From the NCBI RefSeq assembly GCF_039233145.1, contig NZ_CP136419.1:2578001-2642000 (forward strand): DNA of 64,000 nucleotides, written 5' to 3'. Position numbers and translations under genes: made by a program. Below the pieces are notes generated by a model. That model was given only the letters and a program-made list of their open reading frames with translations, was not told the DNA's origin and searched no databases. This DNA is from Moorella humiferrea. GTDB taxonomy: Bacteria; Bacillota; DSM-521; Neomoorellales; Neomoorellaceae. Below, piece after piece: positions 11,385-20,214 of the stretch (positions are counted from its first letter, which is position 1; every line of letters starts with the position of its first letter).

Positions 11385-12254
11385 TTAATGGCTGCGGGCG
11401 TATTTTTCCACAGGATATTCCCTGGTAAAGGCCGCGGCAAAGGCTTCGAGGTCCATTCCCAGGATCTCCTGAAAGGCCTTTTCTAAAGTGATACCCTTCC
11501 CAAGCTCGTCAAGAAGACGATGGACGGTCGCCAGGCCCCAACCATCGACCATGTATTCGGTCATGAGCAGCGACTGACGGTAGGCCAGGGCCTGATCGGG
11601 CAGACCGTCGTAGCCGTAATCCATACTCCGGAGGGAGTACCATTCCCGCGCCGTCAATGAGCCGGGCATGGTAAATCCCGTGATTTTTTTCTCAACATAC
11701 TGGGCAAGGCCTTCCGTCAACCAGCGGGGATAATTTCCCCGCGCCCTTTCATCAACCAGGAGATGGGCCAGTTCATGGGCCATGGGACCCGAAGTGGTGA
11801 AAATTCTGGCAATATCTTGCAAATCCTCTGCCGAAATCCAATCAAGGGGGGAAAGGACGCGAATGACACCACCCCAGTATACGCCCATGGCGCTTTCGCT
11901 GGCCGGCCAGCCAAACTGTAATGCCAGGCTTCGCCGGTCGGGGTAAAGGATGATTAACGTCTGGCGCCGGGGGGCATTACCTAACATTTCCTCCACCGGA
12001 GCGTAGGCTTCCTCGGCCGCCGCCAGGACTATAGGCGCCACGGTGGCATCTTGTTCCCGGTAGCGCAGGCGAAAATGGGGACTCTCGATTTCCGGCCACT
12101 GACGGGTCTGCCAGGCGGCGTGGGCTTCTGCCACCCATCTTACCGCTCCATAACTTGAGGTGCGCAGCCAAACCGGCGCGCGGACAAGATTTGCGCCGGC
12201 CACTATCAGGGCGAAAAATCCCGCGGCAATTCCCGACCACCAGCGGGACGACAT
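11385..12254 (-). CDS. Membrane-anchored HEXXH metallopeptidase (peptidase MA-like family)
   Basis: A 289-residue protein with an N-terminal hydrophobic anchor (about residues 6-26) and a gluzincin-type zinc site HELAH, followed by the WLTEGLAQY segment that holds the glutamate ligand of MA-family enzymes. The domain before it (ESPHFRLRYREQD) is typical of these proteins. Probably acts outside the membrane; the substrate is unknown. The ATG chosen follows GGAGGGGAGAGAC; an in-frame ATG six codons upstream lacks a good site. A TATAAT at 12306-12301 lies in the upstream gap, without a clear -35 box. Confidence 0.75.
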   Translation of the reverse strand: MSSRWWSGIAAGFFALIVAGANLVRAPVWLRTSSYGAVRWVAEAHAAWQTRQWPEIESPHFRLRYREQDATVAPIVLAAAEEAYAPVEEMLGNAPRRQTLIILYPDRRSLALQFGWPASESAMGVYWGGVIRVLSPLDWISAEDLQDIARIFTTSGPMAHELAHLLVDERARGNYPRWLTEGLAQYVEKKITGFTMPGSLTAREWYSLRSMDYGYDGLPDQALAYRQSLLMTEYMVDGWGLATVHRLLDELGKGITLEKAFQEILGMDLEAFAAAFTREYPVEKYARSH

Positions 12255-12343
12255 GTCTCTCCCCTCCCCCATGGCCTTTTTCTTTCTGGCCTTTTTTTCG
12301 ATTATACTATATCTATAGTGCCAACTTCACTGGTAATGGGTGT

Positions 12344-12373
12344 AAAAAATCCGGAGCCCCAGGGCTCCGGATT
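12344..12373 (-). terminator. Rho-independent terminator of the trxB-copZ-like operon
   Basis: A 12-bp perfect stem (AATCCGGAGCCC and its complement) with a 2-nt loop and a T6 run on minus, 10 nt after the CopZ-like stop codon. Confidence 0.93.
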
Positions 12374-12382
12374 AACAGCTGG

Positions 12383-12595
12383 CTATTCCAGATCTACTTC
12401 GTAACCAGCCTCTTCAACAGCCTTTTTCATATCCTCAAGGGTGACTTTGGCGGGATCGTAAGTAACTTGGGCTTTCCCGGCGGCCAAATCAACGGTGGCC
12501 ACCGTAACTCCCGGCAGCCCCTTTAAAGCCTTTTCAACCGCCATCCGGCAGTGCTGACAACTCATTCCCTTAACTCGCAAGGTACCTTCAGCCAT
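12383..12595 (-). CDS. Small heavy-metal-associated (CopZ-like) protein
   Basis: A 70-residue HMA domain protein that binds a soft metal, most often Cu(I), through the MxCxxC motif, here GMSCQHC at residues 11-17. The ferredoxin-like fold pattern (VEKALKGLPGV..VDLAAGKAQVTYDP) is complete and ends KKAVEEAGYEVDLE. The ATG follows AAAGGAGGGGAAGTTT; a longer frame upstream is not plausible because it would overlap trxB. It is 34 nt after trxB and shares its terminator. No copper ATPase is nearby, so the partner is unknown. Confidence 0.88.
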   Translation of the reverse strand: MAEGTLRVKGMSCQHCRMAVEKALKGLPGVTVATVDLAAGKAQVTYDPAKVTLEDMKKAVEEAGYEVDLE

Positions 12596-12629
12596 AAACT
12601 TCCCCTCCTTTGTTTTCCCGGCGGGCCTT

Positions 12630-13544
12630 CTAAAGACTGGCCAGGTAGCGTTCCGCCGCCATGGCCGCCACGGCACCGTCGCCCACCGCCGTACTTACCT
12701 GGCGAAACTCTTTAACCCTCACGTCGCCGGCGGCAAAGACGCCGGGTACGGAAGTAGCCAGATCCTCGCGTGTCACGATATATCCTTGGGCGTCGAGGGT
12801 AACGACCCCCTGGAGGAAAGAGGTATTTGGCTCGAGGCCTATAAAGATGAAGACCCCGTCGAACGCCTCTTCCCTGACGGCGCCGCTGCCGACGTCCTTA
12901 AGTTCCAGGCCTTCCACCTTTTCCCCGCCCTTTATCCTTGTTACGACGGTGTTCCAGGCAAAGGATATTTTAGGGTTATCCCGAGCCCTTTCCTGTAGAA
13001 TCTTAGCCGCCCTTAGGGTGTCGCGCCGGTGGATGATGGTCACCTGGCTGGCAAAGCGGGTGAGGAAAAGGGCTTCCTCCACCGCCGAATCACCGCCGCC
13101 AATAACCGCCACCTTTTTGTCACGGAAAAAGGCGCCGTCGCAGGTGGCGCAATAAGAAACTCCCCGGCCGCGGAATTCTTCTTCTCCCGGTACCCCGAGG
13201 GGACGCGGGTGGGCACCACTGGCAATAATTACCGCCCGGGCTTCAAAGGTTCCGCTGCTGCTTAAAACCTTTTTCACGGAACCGGTAAAGTCAACACCCT
13301 GAACGGTGGCCGTCTCCAGCCTGGCCCCGAAGCGCTGGGCCTGTTCGGCGAATTTCATGGCCAGTTCAAGACCAGTAATGCCTTCGGGAAAACCGGGATA
13401 ATTTTCAATCCTGTCGGTAAGTCCCGCCTGACCGCCTGGAGCTCCCATCTCCAGGACCACGGTGTCCAGCCCGCCCCGGGCACCATATAGGGCTGCCGTC
13501 AGTCCGGCCGGCCCGCCGCCTATAATCAGCAAATCATGGGGCAT
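12630..13544 (-). CDS. trxB: Thioredoxin reductase (NADPH-type flavoprotein)
   Basis: A 304-residue FAD enzyme that passes electrons to thioredoxin or a related carrier. N-terminal FAD motif [16 protein letters not shown], redox CATC pair in [13 protein letters not shown](P)H motif [12 protein letters not shown], and the C-terminal FAD stretch [10 protein letters not shown]. The ATG follows GGGAGGTATGGGAT. It is followed by the small CopZ-like gene, while no thioredoxin gene is adjacent. A promoter lies at 13634-13663. Confidence 0.93.
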   Translation of the reverse strand: MPHDLLIIGGGPAGLTAALYGARGGLDTVVLEMGAPGGQAGLTDRIENYPGFPEGITGLELAMKFAEQAQRFGARLETATVQGVDFTGSVKKVLSSSGTFEARAVIIASGAHPRPLGVPGEEEFRGRGVSYCATCDGAFFRDKKVAVIGGGDSAVEEALFLTRFASQVTIIHRRDTLRAAKILQERARDNPKISFAWNTVVTRIKGGEKVEGLELKDVGSGAVREEAFDGVFIFIGLEPNTSFLQGVVTLDAQGYIVTREDLATSVPGVFAAGDVRVKEFRQVSTAVGDGAVAAMAAERYLASL

Positions 13545-13633
13545 ATCCCATACCTCCCTGCCTTATATTATTTGCTTTCTCATAACCACCATGCCAATCA
13601 GAGAGGGATATCTCTTCTGAAAATACTATTGTT

Positions 13634-13663
13634 ATTATACGCCTTTGCTTTATATTAAAGCAA
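13634..13663 (-). promoter_or_regulatory. Promoter of trxB
   Basis: TTGCTT (13663-13658) and TATAAT (13639-13634), 18 bp apart, directly downstream of the terminator of the preceding gene and about 90 nt before the trxB start. Confidence 0.6.
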
Positions 13664-13664
13664 G

Positions 13665-13696
13665 AAAAATCTCCGGGGGGCTTGTCCCCGGAGAAT
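13665..13696 (-). terminator. Rho-independent terminator after the M23/LysM gene
   Basis: On minus: TCTCCGGGG, a 7-nt loop, CCCCGGAGA, then TTTTT. Perfect 9-bp stem, 12 nt past the stop. Confidence 0.92.
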
Positions 13697-13707
13697 ATTA
13701 AAACTTA

Positions 13708-15138
13708 CTACAAATAACCCGCAGGGTTGCGGAAATTGCCGTTTACCAGGACTTCAAAGTGAAGGTGGGGACCGGTGGTGCGGCCGCTCGTTCCTACATA
13801 ACCGATAACTTGCCCCCTGCTTACCCGTTGGCCGACCCGGACGTTAAAGCCCGACAGGTGGGCGTAACGGGTGACCAGCCCGCCGCCGTGGTCGATAATG
13901 ACCATGCGGCCGTACCCGCCGTCATAGCCGGCAAAGGTAACCCTGCCGTCAGCCGCGGCGCCTACGGGCTGCCCTATGTTTCCGCCGATATCCATGCCGG
14001 TATGGAACTCGCCACCGCGGTAACCGAAGGGAGAGGTTATGGGACCGCGAACGGGCCAGGACAAAATCCCGGAGCCTCCACGGGACGCCAGTACCATGCG
14101 CGTTCCCCGCTCCACCACCTGTGTCACCGGTTCCTTTAGCACCTGCTCGCCGATTACATTTTTCTCTACCTGATTACCGTTTTTGGTCACTATCCGGTAG
14201 GTAACCAGGCGTTCTCCTTCGGCACCGGACTGGATAACTCTTTCCTGTCCCCGAAAAAGTTCCTCGTTTTCCTTTATTTTTACGTCATAGGGCACTGTTT
14301 CCCTTACTTCCTGGTTGTAGACGACCATTACCTCAAGGAGGGGTTGGGCGACCGTCAACCTCAATCGCTGGCCTATATCCAAGCGCTCTCCTTTAAGTTC
14401 GGGATTGGCGGCTTTAATATCGTCGACGAGGAGGCCGTGGGCCCGGGCTATGGACCACAGGGAATCGCCTTGCTTCACCACGTACTCCATGTTTTTGCCG
14501 CTCATGCCCTTTAACCTGGCCAGGGCCTGCTCCGGTGTCAATATTTCCTCCGGACTGGCCGGTCGGTGTTCATAGGTTACCTCTTCAAGGAATTTTACTT
14601 CCTGAATCTCGCCGCTTCCCGGAGGAGGCAGGTAGTCTTTTTTATATTGTTCCAGAACCGCATCGGCCACACTGTCGCTGGCTACTACAATTTCCGGCCT
14701 GCCGTCGATGGTGATTACCGTGGCGTTTGCGGTTATATGCAGCGCCTGCTGCAGGGCTTCTTTAAGGCCCTCCGCATCCATAACCGCGCGTGAGCTTATA
14801 CGGACCCTTTGGAAGGACACCTGGTCTGCGATCTTAAGCCCAATGGAGTCCGCCGTCATTTTTTCTGCAAGGATATCCTGAATGATGCGGTCAACTTCGG
14901 CCCGGTCGGCGGTCACGGCCACCTGCCGGCCGTTGACCATCACGGCCCATGCGTTGGGCGCAAGGAAATAGTACCACCCTCCCAGCAGGATGCCCCCCGC
15001 CAGGACGGCATTAATTAAAAAGAACTTTCTCTTTCCTCTGTACTTATTCCGGTACTTCTCCTTCCACCGTTCGGTCCGTTCCCGTAAACAGCGACCCCTT
15101 GCGGCCGCCATGTCCGGCAGTTTACCCGGTGGCGGCAT
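13708..15138 (-). CDS. Envelope M23 endopeptidase with LysM and G5 domains
   Basis: A 476-residue cell-wall protein. A basic N-terminus leads to one membrane segment (about residues 39-60), then a variable region, a LysM domain (YVVKQGDSLWSIARAHG, about 218-262), a G5 domain (about 268-345, with a GERLVTYRIVTKNG core), and a C-terminal LytM/M23 domain with the zinc ligands in FHTGMDIGG and HLHFEV. Likely cleaves peptide cross-links, or regulates wall turnover, at the outer face of the membrane. The ATG follows GGAGGAAAGGC. The roughly 90 nt upstream are AT-rich and probably hold its promoter, which I could not define. Confidence 0.93.
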   Translation of the reverse strand: MPPPGKLPDMAAARGRCLRERTERWKEKYRNKYRGKRKFFLINAVLAGGILLGGWYYFLAPNAWAVMVNGRQVAVTADRAEVDRIIQDILAEKMTADSIGLKIADQVSFQRVRISSRAVMDAEGLKEALQQALHITANATVITIDGRPEIVVASDSVADAVLEQYKKDYLPPPGSGEIQEVKFLEEVTYEHRPASPEEILTPEQALARLKGMSGKNMEYVVKQGDSLWSIARAHGLLVDDIKAANPELKGERLDIGQRLRLTVAQPLLEVMVVYNQEVRETVPYDVKIKENEELFRGQERVIQSGAEGERLVTYRIVTKNGNQVEKNVIGEQVLKEPVTQVVERGTRMVLASRGGSGILSWPVRGPITSPFGYRGGEFHTGMDIGGNIGQPVGAAADGRVTFAGYDGGYGRMVIIDHGGGLVTRYAHLSGFNVRVGQRVSRGQVIGYVGTSGRTTGPHLHFEVLVNGNFRNPAGYL

Positions 15139-15231
15139 GCCTTTCCTCCTCTCCCCCCTGTATGTGGCAGGAAGTTCCCTCCCCCGCCCAAATTTAATTA
15201 TTCGACTTTGTAGACGAAATTCCTGCCTAAA

Positions 15232-16647
15232 TTATGCGCCGATGGCTTCTTTAACCTGCACATAGATGGCGGCCTGCAGACGCATTTTTTGAACGGCGCA
15301 GGCTACGGGTGCCGGTTCCCTTAAATTTCCCGTAGCCGCCAGGTTGGCCGCATGGCAGCCGCCGCTGCAGTAAAAACGGGCCCAGCACCGGCGGCATTCC
15401 GGCTGGTTGTATACATGGGCCTGGCGAAACTCCTCCCGCAGTTCCGGGCGCGTGATCCCCTCCTGGACGTTGCCCAGCCGGTATTCCCGTTTACCCACCA
15501 GCTGATGGCAGGGATAAAGATCCCCACCGGGCGTTACCGCCAGGTAGCTCGTACCCGCGCCGCAGCCGCTGAGCCTTTTGGCAAGGCAGGGGCCCGCTTC
15601 GGGATCAATGCTGAAGTGGAAAAACTTAAAGGGATTTCCCCCTGCCCCGGCCTCTAAATAAGCCACGGCAAGGCGGCGGTATTCTTCGGCCAGGCGGTCT
15701 AAATCTTCCTCCCTAATAGCATATTCGGCCTCCGGTGCCGCTACTACCGGTTCCAGGGACACGAAACGAAAACCCAGGGCGGCAATGTGGAGCACATCTT
15801 CACTGAAATCTAAATTCTGATGGGTGTACGTCCCCCGTACCCAGTAATCACGGTGGCCCTGGGCGGCAACAAAATGCCTTTCCCTGGGTACGACGAGATG
15901 ATAGGTGCCCTGTCCAGAGGGGGTCCGTCGATTCAAATCATGAACTTCCGGCCGGCCGTCCAGGCTCAAAATAACGCTGATCTGGTTGGTAATCAGGAAT
16001 TCCTCCACTTCCGGCGTCAACCCCAGCCCGTTGGTGGTCAGGGTAAAGCTTATTCTCTTCCCTGCAGCTGCCGCTTTTTCCCTCCCGTAAGCCACCAGTT
16101 CCCGAACGACGCCGAAATTTAAGAGCGGTTCTCCACCAAAAAAGTCGACTTCTATCCGCGGCCTCCGGCCGGATTCCTTTAGCAGCAGTTCCAGGGCACG
16201 ATAGCCGGTCTCCCGGCTCATTAAACCCCGTTCGCCACCGAAGGGGCCGCCGTCGGCAAAACAATAACGGCAGCGCATGTTGCAGTCATGGGCCACGTGA
16301 AGGCAGAGGGCCTGAAGGGTGGGCTCAGGCGGACGGTAGGAGGGACCGAGGCGGTCTTCGCTAAAGAGGGTGCCTTCTGCTTGCTTGGCTGCCAGTTCCG
16401 TCCAAACCTCTTCCACCGTAGCGGCCCCCCATTTTCCTAAAGAGCGGGGAAGCAGGGTGGTCCAGTCGTTCTCCGTAAATTTACCGTTCCTTCCCCCAGC
16501 CCGTAGTTCCTCCAGAACGTCCCTGGTGGGCCCATCTATGATATGCACGGCACCGCTGTTGACATCCAGAAGCAAACAGAGTTCTTCAAAATCGAACCAG
16601 TAGACGTCTCCCCGCCAGTCGACGTTTTCAAGATTTAGTGCAGGCAA
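15232..16647 (-). CDS. scfB: SCIFF maturase, radical SAM/SPASM thioether-forming enzyme
   Basis: A 471-residue radical SAM protein that matures the SCIFF peptide by making a Cys-to-Thr thioether link (established for this family). Residues 1-100 look like a peptide-recognition region (DFEELCLLLDVNSGAVH). The radical SAM cluster motif is CNMRCRYC, followed by DFFGGEPLLNF. The SPASM part supplies the auxiliary Fe-S ligands (GCGAGTSYLAVTPGGDLYPC, then CRRCWARFYCSGGC). The start is TTG after GGGAGGCGA. It lies 74 nt after the precursor gene, with a hairpin between them. Confidence 0.93.
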   Translation of the reverse strand: MPALNLENVDWRGDVYWFDFEELCLLLDVNSGAVHIIDGPTRDVLEELRAGGRNGKFTENDWTTLLPRSLGKWGAATVEEVWTELAAKQAEGTLFSEDRLGPSYRPPEPTLQALCLHVAHDCNMRCRYCFADGGPFGGERGLMSRETGYRALELLLKESGRRPRIEVDFFGGEPLLNFGVVRELVAYGREKAAAAGKRISFTLTTNGLGLTPEVEEFLITNQISVILSLDGRPEVHDLNRRTPSGQGTYHLVVPRERHFVAAQGHRDYWVRGTYTHQNLDFSEDVLHIAALGFRFVSLEPVVAAPEAEYAIREEDLDRLAEEYRRLAVAYLEAGAGGNPFKFFHFSIDPEAGPCLAKRLSGCGAGTSYLAVTPGGDLYPCHQLVGKREYRLGNVQEGITRPELREEFRQAHVYNQPECRRCWARFYCSGGCHAANLAATGNLREPAPVACAVQKMRLQAAIYVQVKEAIGA

Positions 16648-16689
16648 CGGCAGTCGCCTCCCCCTGGAATAAATATCACAGCCAATATA

Positions 16690-16717
16690 AAAGCCCGACC
16701 GTTGGAGCCGGGCCTTG
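16690..16717 (-). terminator. Hairpin between scfA and scfB, probable partial terminator
   Basis: On minus: an 8-bp stem (AAGGCCCG with CGGGCTTT), loop of 12 nt, then a short T run. It lies 4 nt after scfA. It may end most transcripts and so keep the peptide in excess over the maturase (inference). Confidence 0.65.
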
Positions 16718-16721
16718 GGGC

Positions 16722-16868
16722 TTATTTTTTATCAGCACGCTCGCAGGGCTGATTGCTGACGGTAATAGAAGTCTTGCAGGCCGACTGGCAGGAGACATGG
16801 CAATTGCCACAACCTCCCTGCCTGACGTTTTCCTGCAGGCGGGGGGTAAATACCGTCCGGATGTGCAT
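16722..16868 (-). CDS. scfA: SCIFF ribosomally made peptide precursor (five-cysteine variant)
   Basis: A 48-residue peptide starting ATG at 16866-16868 after AGAGGGGTG. The leader runs to about residue 18; the core is GGCGNCHVSCQSACKTSI followed by TVSNQPC. Cysteines are at 20, 23, 27, 31 and 42. The family (six cysteines in forty-five) normally has a sixth Cys in KTSC, which here is Ile35. Cys31 and Thr36 are five residues apart, as in the reported thioether of a characterised SCIFF. It begins 15 nt after rpsI, so it is probably read with the ribosomal operon, and is followed by scfB. The function of mature SCIFF is unknown. Confidence 0.93.
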   Translation of the reverse strand: MHIRTVFTPRLQENVRQGGCGNCHVSCQSACKTSITVSNQPCERADKK

Positions 16869-16883
16869 CTGTTACACCCCTCT

Positions 16884-17276
16884 TTATCGTTTGGAGAATT
16901 GTGGCGCCTTGCGGGCCTTCTTTAAGCCGTACTTTCTTCTTTCCTTCATCCGCGGATCCCGGGTCAGGAAACCGTGGCTCTTCAAAACCGGGCGCAGGTC
17001 AGCGTCAGCCTGCAGCAGGGCCCTGGCAATTCCCATCCTGATGGCCCCGGCCTGACCGCTTATGCCGCCGCCCTTAACTTTGGCCATTACGTCAAACCTT
17101 CCCGCATTGTTGGTAACTTCCAGGGGTTGACGTACTTCCATGGCCAGAATTTCCTGGTTGAAATATTCGTCGAGGGGGCGATCGTTTACAGTCACCCGAC
17201 CTTCGCCGGGTACCAGGTACACCCGAGCCACGGCATTTTTACGCCTTCCCGTGCCGTAAAATTGAACCTGGGCCAA
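16884..17276 (-). CDS. rpsI: Ribosomal protein S9
   Basis: Small-subunit head protein whose C-terminal tail reaches the P-site tRNA. It has 130 residues: [20 protein letters not shown] at the start, [14 protein letters not shown] in the middle, and the diagnostic basic tail ending APQFSKR. It forms the usual pair with rplM, 14 nt downstream of it, and is followed at 15 nt by scfA. Confidence 0.98.
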   Translation of the reverse strand: MAQVQFYGTGRRKNAVARVYLVPGEGRVTVNDRPLDEYFNQEILAMEVRQPLEVTNNAGRFDVMAKVKGGGISGQAGAIRMGIARALLQADADLRPVLKSHGFLTRDPRMKERRKYGLKKARKAPQFSKR

Positions 17277-17290
17277 AATTTTCCCCTCCT

Positions 17291-17725
17291 TTAGTCCTTA
17301 ATCTCCCAAACTTCCGGCCGCTGGGCCGCGTGGGGATGGCTGTTACCCCGATAGACCTTTAGCTTCTTGATCATTTGCCGGCCCAGGCGATTATGGGGAA
17401 TCATCCCTTTCACGGCCTTTTCAATGGCGCGCTCGGGAAAGGTCTTCAAAAGCTGGGCATAGTTCATAACTTTTAAGCCACCGGGATAACCGCTGTGGCG
17501 GATGTACTGCTTTTGCTGGAGCTTTTTGCCGGTGAGGCGCACTTTTTCCGCATTGATGACGATGACGTGATCGCCGCAGTCCACATGGGGGGTAAAAATA
17601 GGCTTATGTTTGCCCCTGAGGAGGCGCGCGGCTTCAGTGGCTACGCGACCCAGGGTTTTACCCGCCGCGTCGATGACGTACCACTTACGCTCCACCTCAT
17701 GTGGTTTGGCCATAAAGGTGGACAT
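17291..17725 (-). CDS. rplM: Ribosomal protein L13
   Basis: Early-assembly 50S protein of 144 residues. Family marks: [35 protein letters not shown], and [16 protein letters not shown]. The start ATG (MSTFMAKP) has AGGAGGGAGAAA directly upstream; a longer frame of 13 codons upstream lies inside the promoter area. A promoter stands at 17754-17782. Confidence 0.98.
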   Translation of the reverse strand: MSTFMAKPHEVERKWYVIDAAGKTLGRVATEAARLLRGKHKPIFTPHVDCGDHVIVINAEKVRLTGKKLQQKQYIRHSGYPGGLKVMNYAQLLKTFPERAIEKAVKGMIPHNRLGRQMIKKLKVYRGNSHPHAAQRPEVWEIKD

Positions 17726-17753
17726 TTTCTCCCTCCTGTTCTTACACGAGATT

Positions 17754-17782
17754 ATTTTAAGCAATTAGCTATGGCAAGTCAA
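17754..17782 (-). promoter_or_regulatory. Promoter of rplM-rpsI-(scfA)
   Basis: TTGACT (17782-17777) and TAAAAT (17759-17754) with a 17-bp spacer, in the short gap after truA. Confidence 0.65.
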
Positions 17783-17787
17783 GAAAA

Positions 17788-18528
17788 TTAGTAGGCCACC
17801 CTCTCTAAACATAATCCCTGGGCCGGGGCCGTGGGCCCCGCTTTCTCCCGGGAGCGGGATTGAATAATACCCGGTATGTCATCTGGAGAAAGCTTTCCCC
17901 TGCCGACTTCCACGAGGGTCCCCACCATAATCCTGACCATATGATAAAGAAAGCCGTTGGCTACCACGTCAAAAAAAATGAACCGGTCCCGGCGGTGCAG
18001 GCGGGCCTCTAAAACTTCCCGCTCAAACCGGCGCACAGGGCTACCGGCGGCGCAGAAGGAGCGAAAGTCGTGGTAGCCTATGAAATAACGGGCGGCCTCT
18101 GCCATGGCGTCAAAGTCCAAAGGATAACGCACCTGCCAGCAGTAGCGGCGGCTGAAAACGTCGGGTACGGTATGATTGTAGATGCTATAGCGGTACCATT
18201 TCCACCGGGCGCTGTAGCGGGCGTGAAATTCGGGGGGTACGGCTTCAGCCTTGAGGGCGGCAATGTCTTCCGGCAGGACGCTGTTTAAGGCAGCCGGCCA
18301 CCGCTCCACAGGGATACGGCTGGAGGTGGTAAAACTGATTACCTGACCGCGGGCATGAACCCCGGCGTCGGTACGCCCGGCGGCCGCAGGGCAGACCCTT
18401 TCCCCCGTCAGCTTCTCTATGGCGGCGGCTACAACACCCTGGACGGTCGGCCCGTGGACCTCCGGCTGTACCTGCCAGCCGGCATAATTGGTACCGTCGT
18501 AAGCCAATGTGATCTTTAAATGGGGCAT
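17788..18528 (-). CDS. truA: tRNA pseudouridine(38-40) synthase
   Basis: Converts uridines 38-40 of tRNA anticodon arms to pseudouridine. It has 246 residues, opens LKITLAYDGTNYAGWQVQP, and has the catalytic Asp in GRTDAGVHARGQV; also FLYHMVRIMVGTLVEVGRG. It follows ecfT by 44 nt, the common order alpha operon - ecf - truA - rplM - rpsI in Firmicutes. Confidence 0.97.
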   Translation of the reverse strand: MPHLKITLAYDGTNYAGWQVQPEVHGPTVQGVVAAAIEKLTGERVCPAAAGRTDAGVHARGQVISFTTSSRIPVERWPAALNSVLPEDIAALKAEAVPPEFHARYSARWKWYRYSIYNHTVPDVFSRRYCWQVRYPLDFDAMAEAARYFIGYHDFRSFCAAGSPVRRFEREVLEARLHRRDRFIFFDVVANGFLYHMVRIMVGTLVEVGRGKLSPDDIPGIIQSRSREKAGPTAPAQGLCLERVAY

Positions 18529-18572
18529 GGAATCCTCCCCTTAAAGGAGAAGGGCTGTTTCCCGCCTGCTTA

Positions 18573-19361
18573 TTACCTCCCGAACTTAAGCCGGTAATAG
18601 AGGGAACCGAAGGCCAGAAGAACGTTAGTCAAAAGAAAGAGACCGTCGCCCCGTGTAAAATGCAGTTCCCGCATCCTGGTGCGGCCTTTGCTACCCTGGT
18701 ATCCTCGGGCCTCCATGGCCTCTGCCAGGGCTTCCGCCCGTTGAAAGGCGCTGACAAACAAGGGAATGATGAGAGGCATAAGGTTTTTTATCTTACCCCC
18801 CTGGAAAGAAGCCCCCCGGGCGAGCTGGGCCCGCATGATCCTCTCAGCCTCATCCAGCAGCGTAGGCACAAAACGCAGGGCCATGGTCAACATCAGCGCC
18901 AGCTCGGCCGCCGGCAGGCCTAACTTTTCCCCTGGCCTGAGCAGCTTTTCCAGGCCGTCGGCCAACGTCAGGGGATCGGTAGTAGCTGTAAGCAGGGCGG
19001 CGGCAAGCAGAAGATAAGAGACCCTGGCCCCTCCCAGGAAGCCGTAATTGATGCCTTCACGGGTGACGCCTATGGGACCTACCCGGGCAATCACTTCTCC
19101 CGGCGTGACGGCGGCCTGAAAAGCAAAAATTGCCATCAAGAAGAGGAGGATAGGACGTAGCTGCCGCCATATAAAGGATGGGGCCAGGCCGGACAGAAAA
19201 ATCGCCGGCACAATGGACGCCCCCAAAACAACGGTGGCCGTAGCCGTAGGTGCCGTCAGCAGGGCTACGCTGTACAGGACAAGACCCACGATTTTGACCC
19301 GCGGGTCCAGCTTATGAATCGGGCTTCTACCGGGAATGTAATGACCCAACCAGTTAACCAC
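18573..19361 (-). CDS. ecfT: Energy-coupling factor transporter membrane subunit EcfT
   Basis: Membrane scaffold of group II ECF transporters, which links shared ATPases to separate vitamin-binding S proteins. It has 262 residues and several membrane segments; the two coupling helices carry Ala-Arg-Gly motifs (LARGASFQGG and EARGYQGSKG), which contact the ATPases. It overlaps ecfA2 by 8 nt. No S component is adjacent, so those must be encoded elsewhere. Confidence 0.95.
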   Translation of the reverse strand: MVNWLGHYIPGRSPIHKLDPRVKIVGLVLYSVALLTAPTATATVVLGASIVPAIFLSGLAPSFIWRQLRPILLFLMAIFAFQAAVTPGEVIARVGPIGVTREGINYGFLGGARVSYLLLAAALLTATTDPLTLADGLEKLLRPGEKLGLPAAELALMLTMALRFVPTLLDEAERIMRAQLARGASFQGGKIKNLMPLIIPLFVSAFQRAEALAEAMEARGYQGSKGRTRMRELHFTRGDGLFLLTNVLLAFGSLYYRLKFGR

Positions 19362-20214
19362 GCGCCCCCTCCCCCAGCCACGCCAGTATGGCTTTTCTGG
19401 CTTCCGTCAGGGTAATTGCATCCAGGGGCACCTCCGCTCCCAGCTCCTTCAGCTCCTGCATTAATTGGGTGATGGGCGGAGGTAGAAGGCCGTAAGACTT
19501 TAAGGCATGACCCCAGCTAAAAACCTCCCGCGGCGTACCCTTGAGGGCAATCTTTCCCCGGTGGAGAACGACAATCTCCCTCGCCGTTGCAGCCACCTCG
19601 GCCATATTATGGGAAATAAGCACCACTGCTTTTCCCGGACGCCGGTAAAAGGAGTGAATGACGCCGAGGATTTGTTCCCTGCCGGCAGGGTCGAGGCCGG
19701 CAGTGGGCTCATCCAGGATAAGAATTTCCGGGTCCATGGCCAAGATGCCGGCAATGGCCACGCGCCGCTTCATTCCGCCGCTTAAGGTAAGGGGAGAGAC
19801 CTTGCCGATTTCGCGGGGATCGAGACCGACCATTTTCAGGGCTTTTTCTACCCGTACCGTCAATTCCCCGCCCCTCAGGCCCATATTTCTGGGGCCGAAG
19901 GCCACATCCTCGGCCACCGTCTCGGCAAAGAGCTGCTGTTCCGGCTGCTGGAAAACCATACCTACTTTGTACCAGCTCGCCGTACCTTTACGCCCTCGAC
20001 CCTTCATTGGACGGCCATCGAGGGCGACGACACCGGACGTGGGCTCCAGAAGACCGGCCATAACCATGGCCAGGGTCGTTTTCCCCGAACCACCGGCACC
20101 GACAACGGCTAAAAAATCACCGGGCTTGACGTTAATATTAATATTTTCAAGTACCGGCAGCCGGCGCCCGGCCACCTGGTAGGCAAAATCTACCTCCCGG
20201 AGGCTAATTTCCAT
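19354..20214 (-). CDS. ecfA2: Energy-coupling factor ATPase EcfA2 (EcfA')
   Basis: One of the two ABC ATPases of the shared ECF module. It has 286 residues: Walker [11 protein letters not shown]-loop [13 protein letters not shown], signature LSGGMKRR, and Walker [13 protein letters not shown]. The ATG lies within the last 25 nt of ecfA1, so translation is coupled, in keeping with the two subunits forming a heterodimer. Distinguished from EcfA1 by the longer C-terminal part and the QQLF segment. Confidence 0.95.
   Translation of the reverse strand: MEISLREVDFAYQVAGRRLPVLENININVKPGDFLAVVGAGGSGKTTLAMVMAGLLEPTSGVVALDGRPMKGRGRKGTASWYKVGMVFQQPEQQLFAETVAEDVAFGPRNMGLRGGELTVRVEKALKMVGLDPREIGKVSPLTLSGGMKRRVAIAGILAMDPEILILDEPTAGLDPAGREQILGVIHSFYRRPGKAVVLISHNMAEVAATAREIVVLHRGKIALKGTPREVFSWGHALKSYGLLPPPITQLMQELKELGAEVPLDAITLTEARKAILAWLGEGARG

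Noticed and set aside
15139-15231. Promoter or special motif upstream of the M23/LysM gene (GCAGGAATTTCGTC region)
   Set aside because: The gap surely contains the promoter, but I could not define boxes, and resemblance to a recurring clostridial motif is from memory only.
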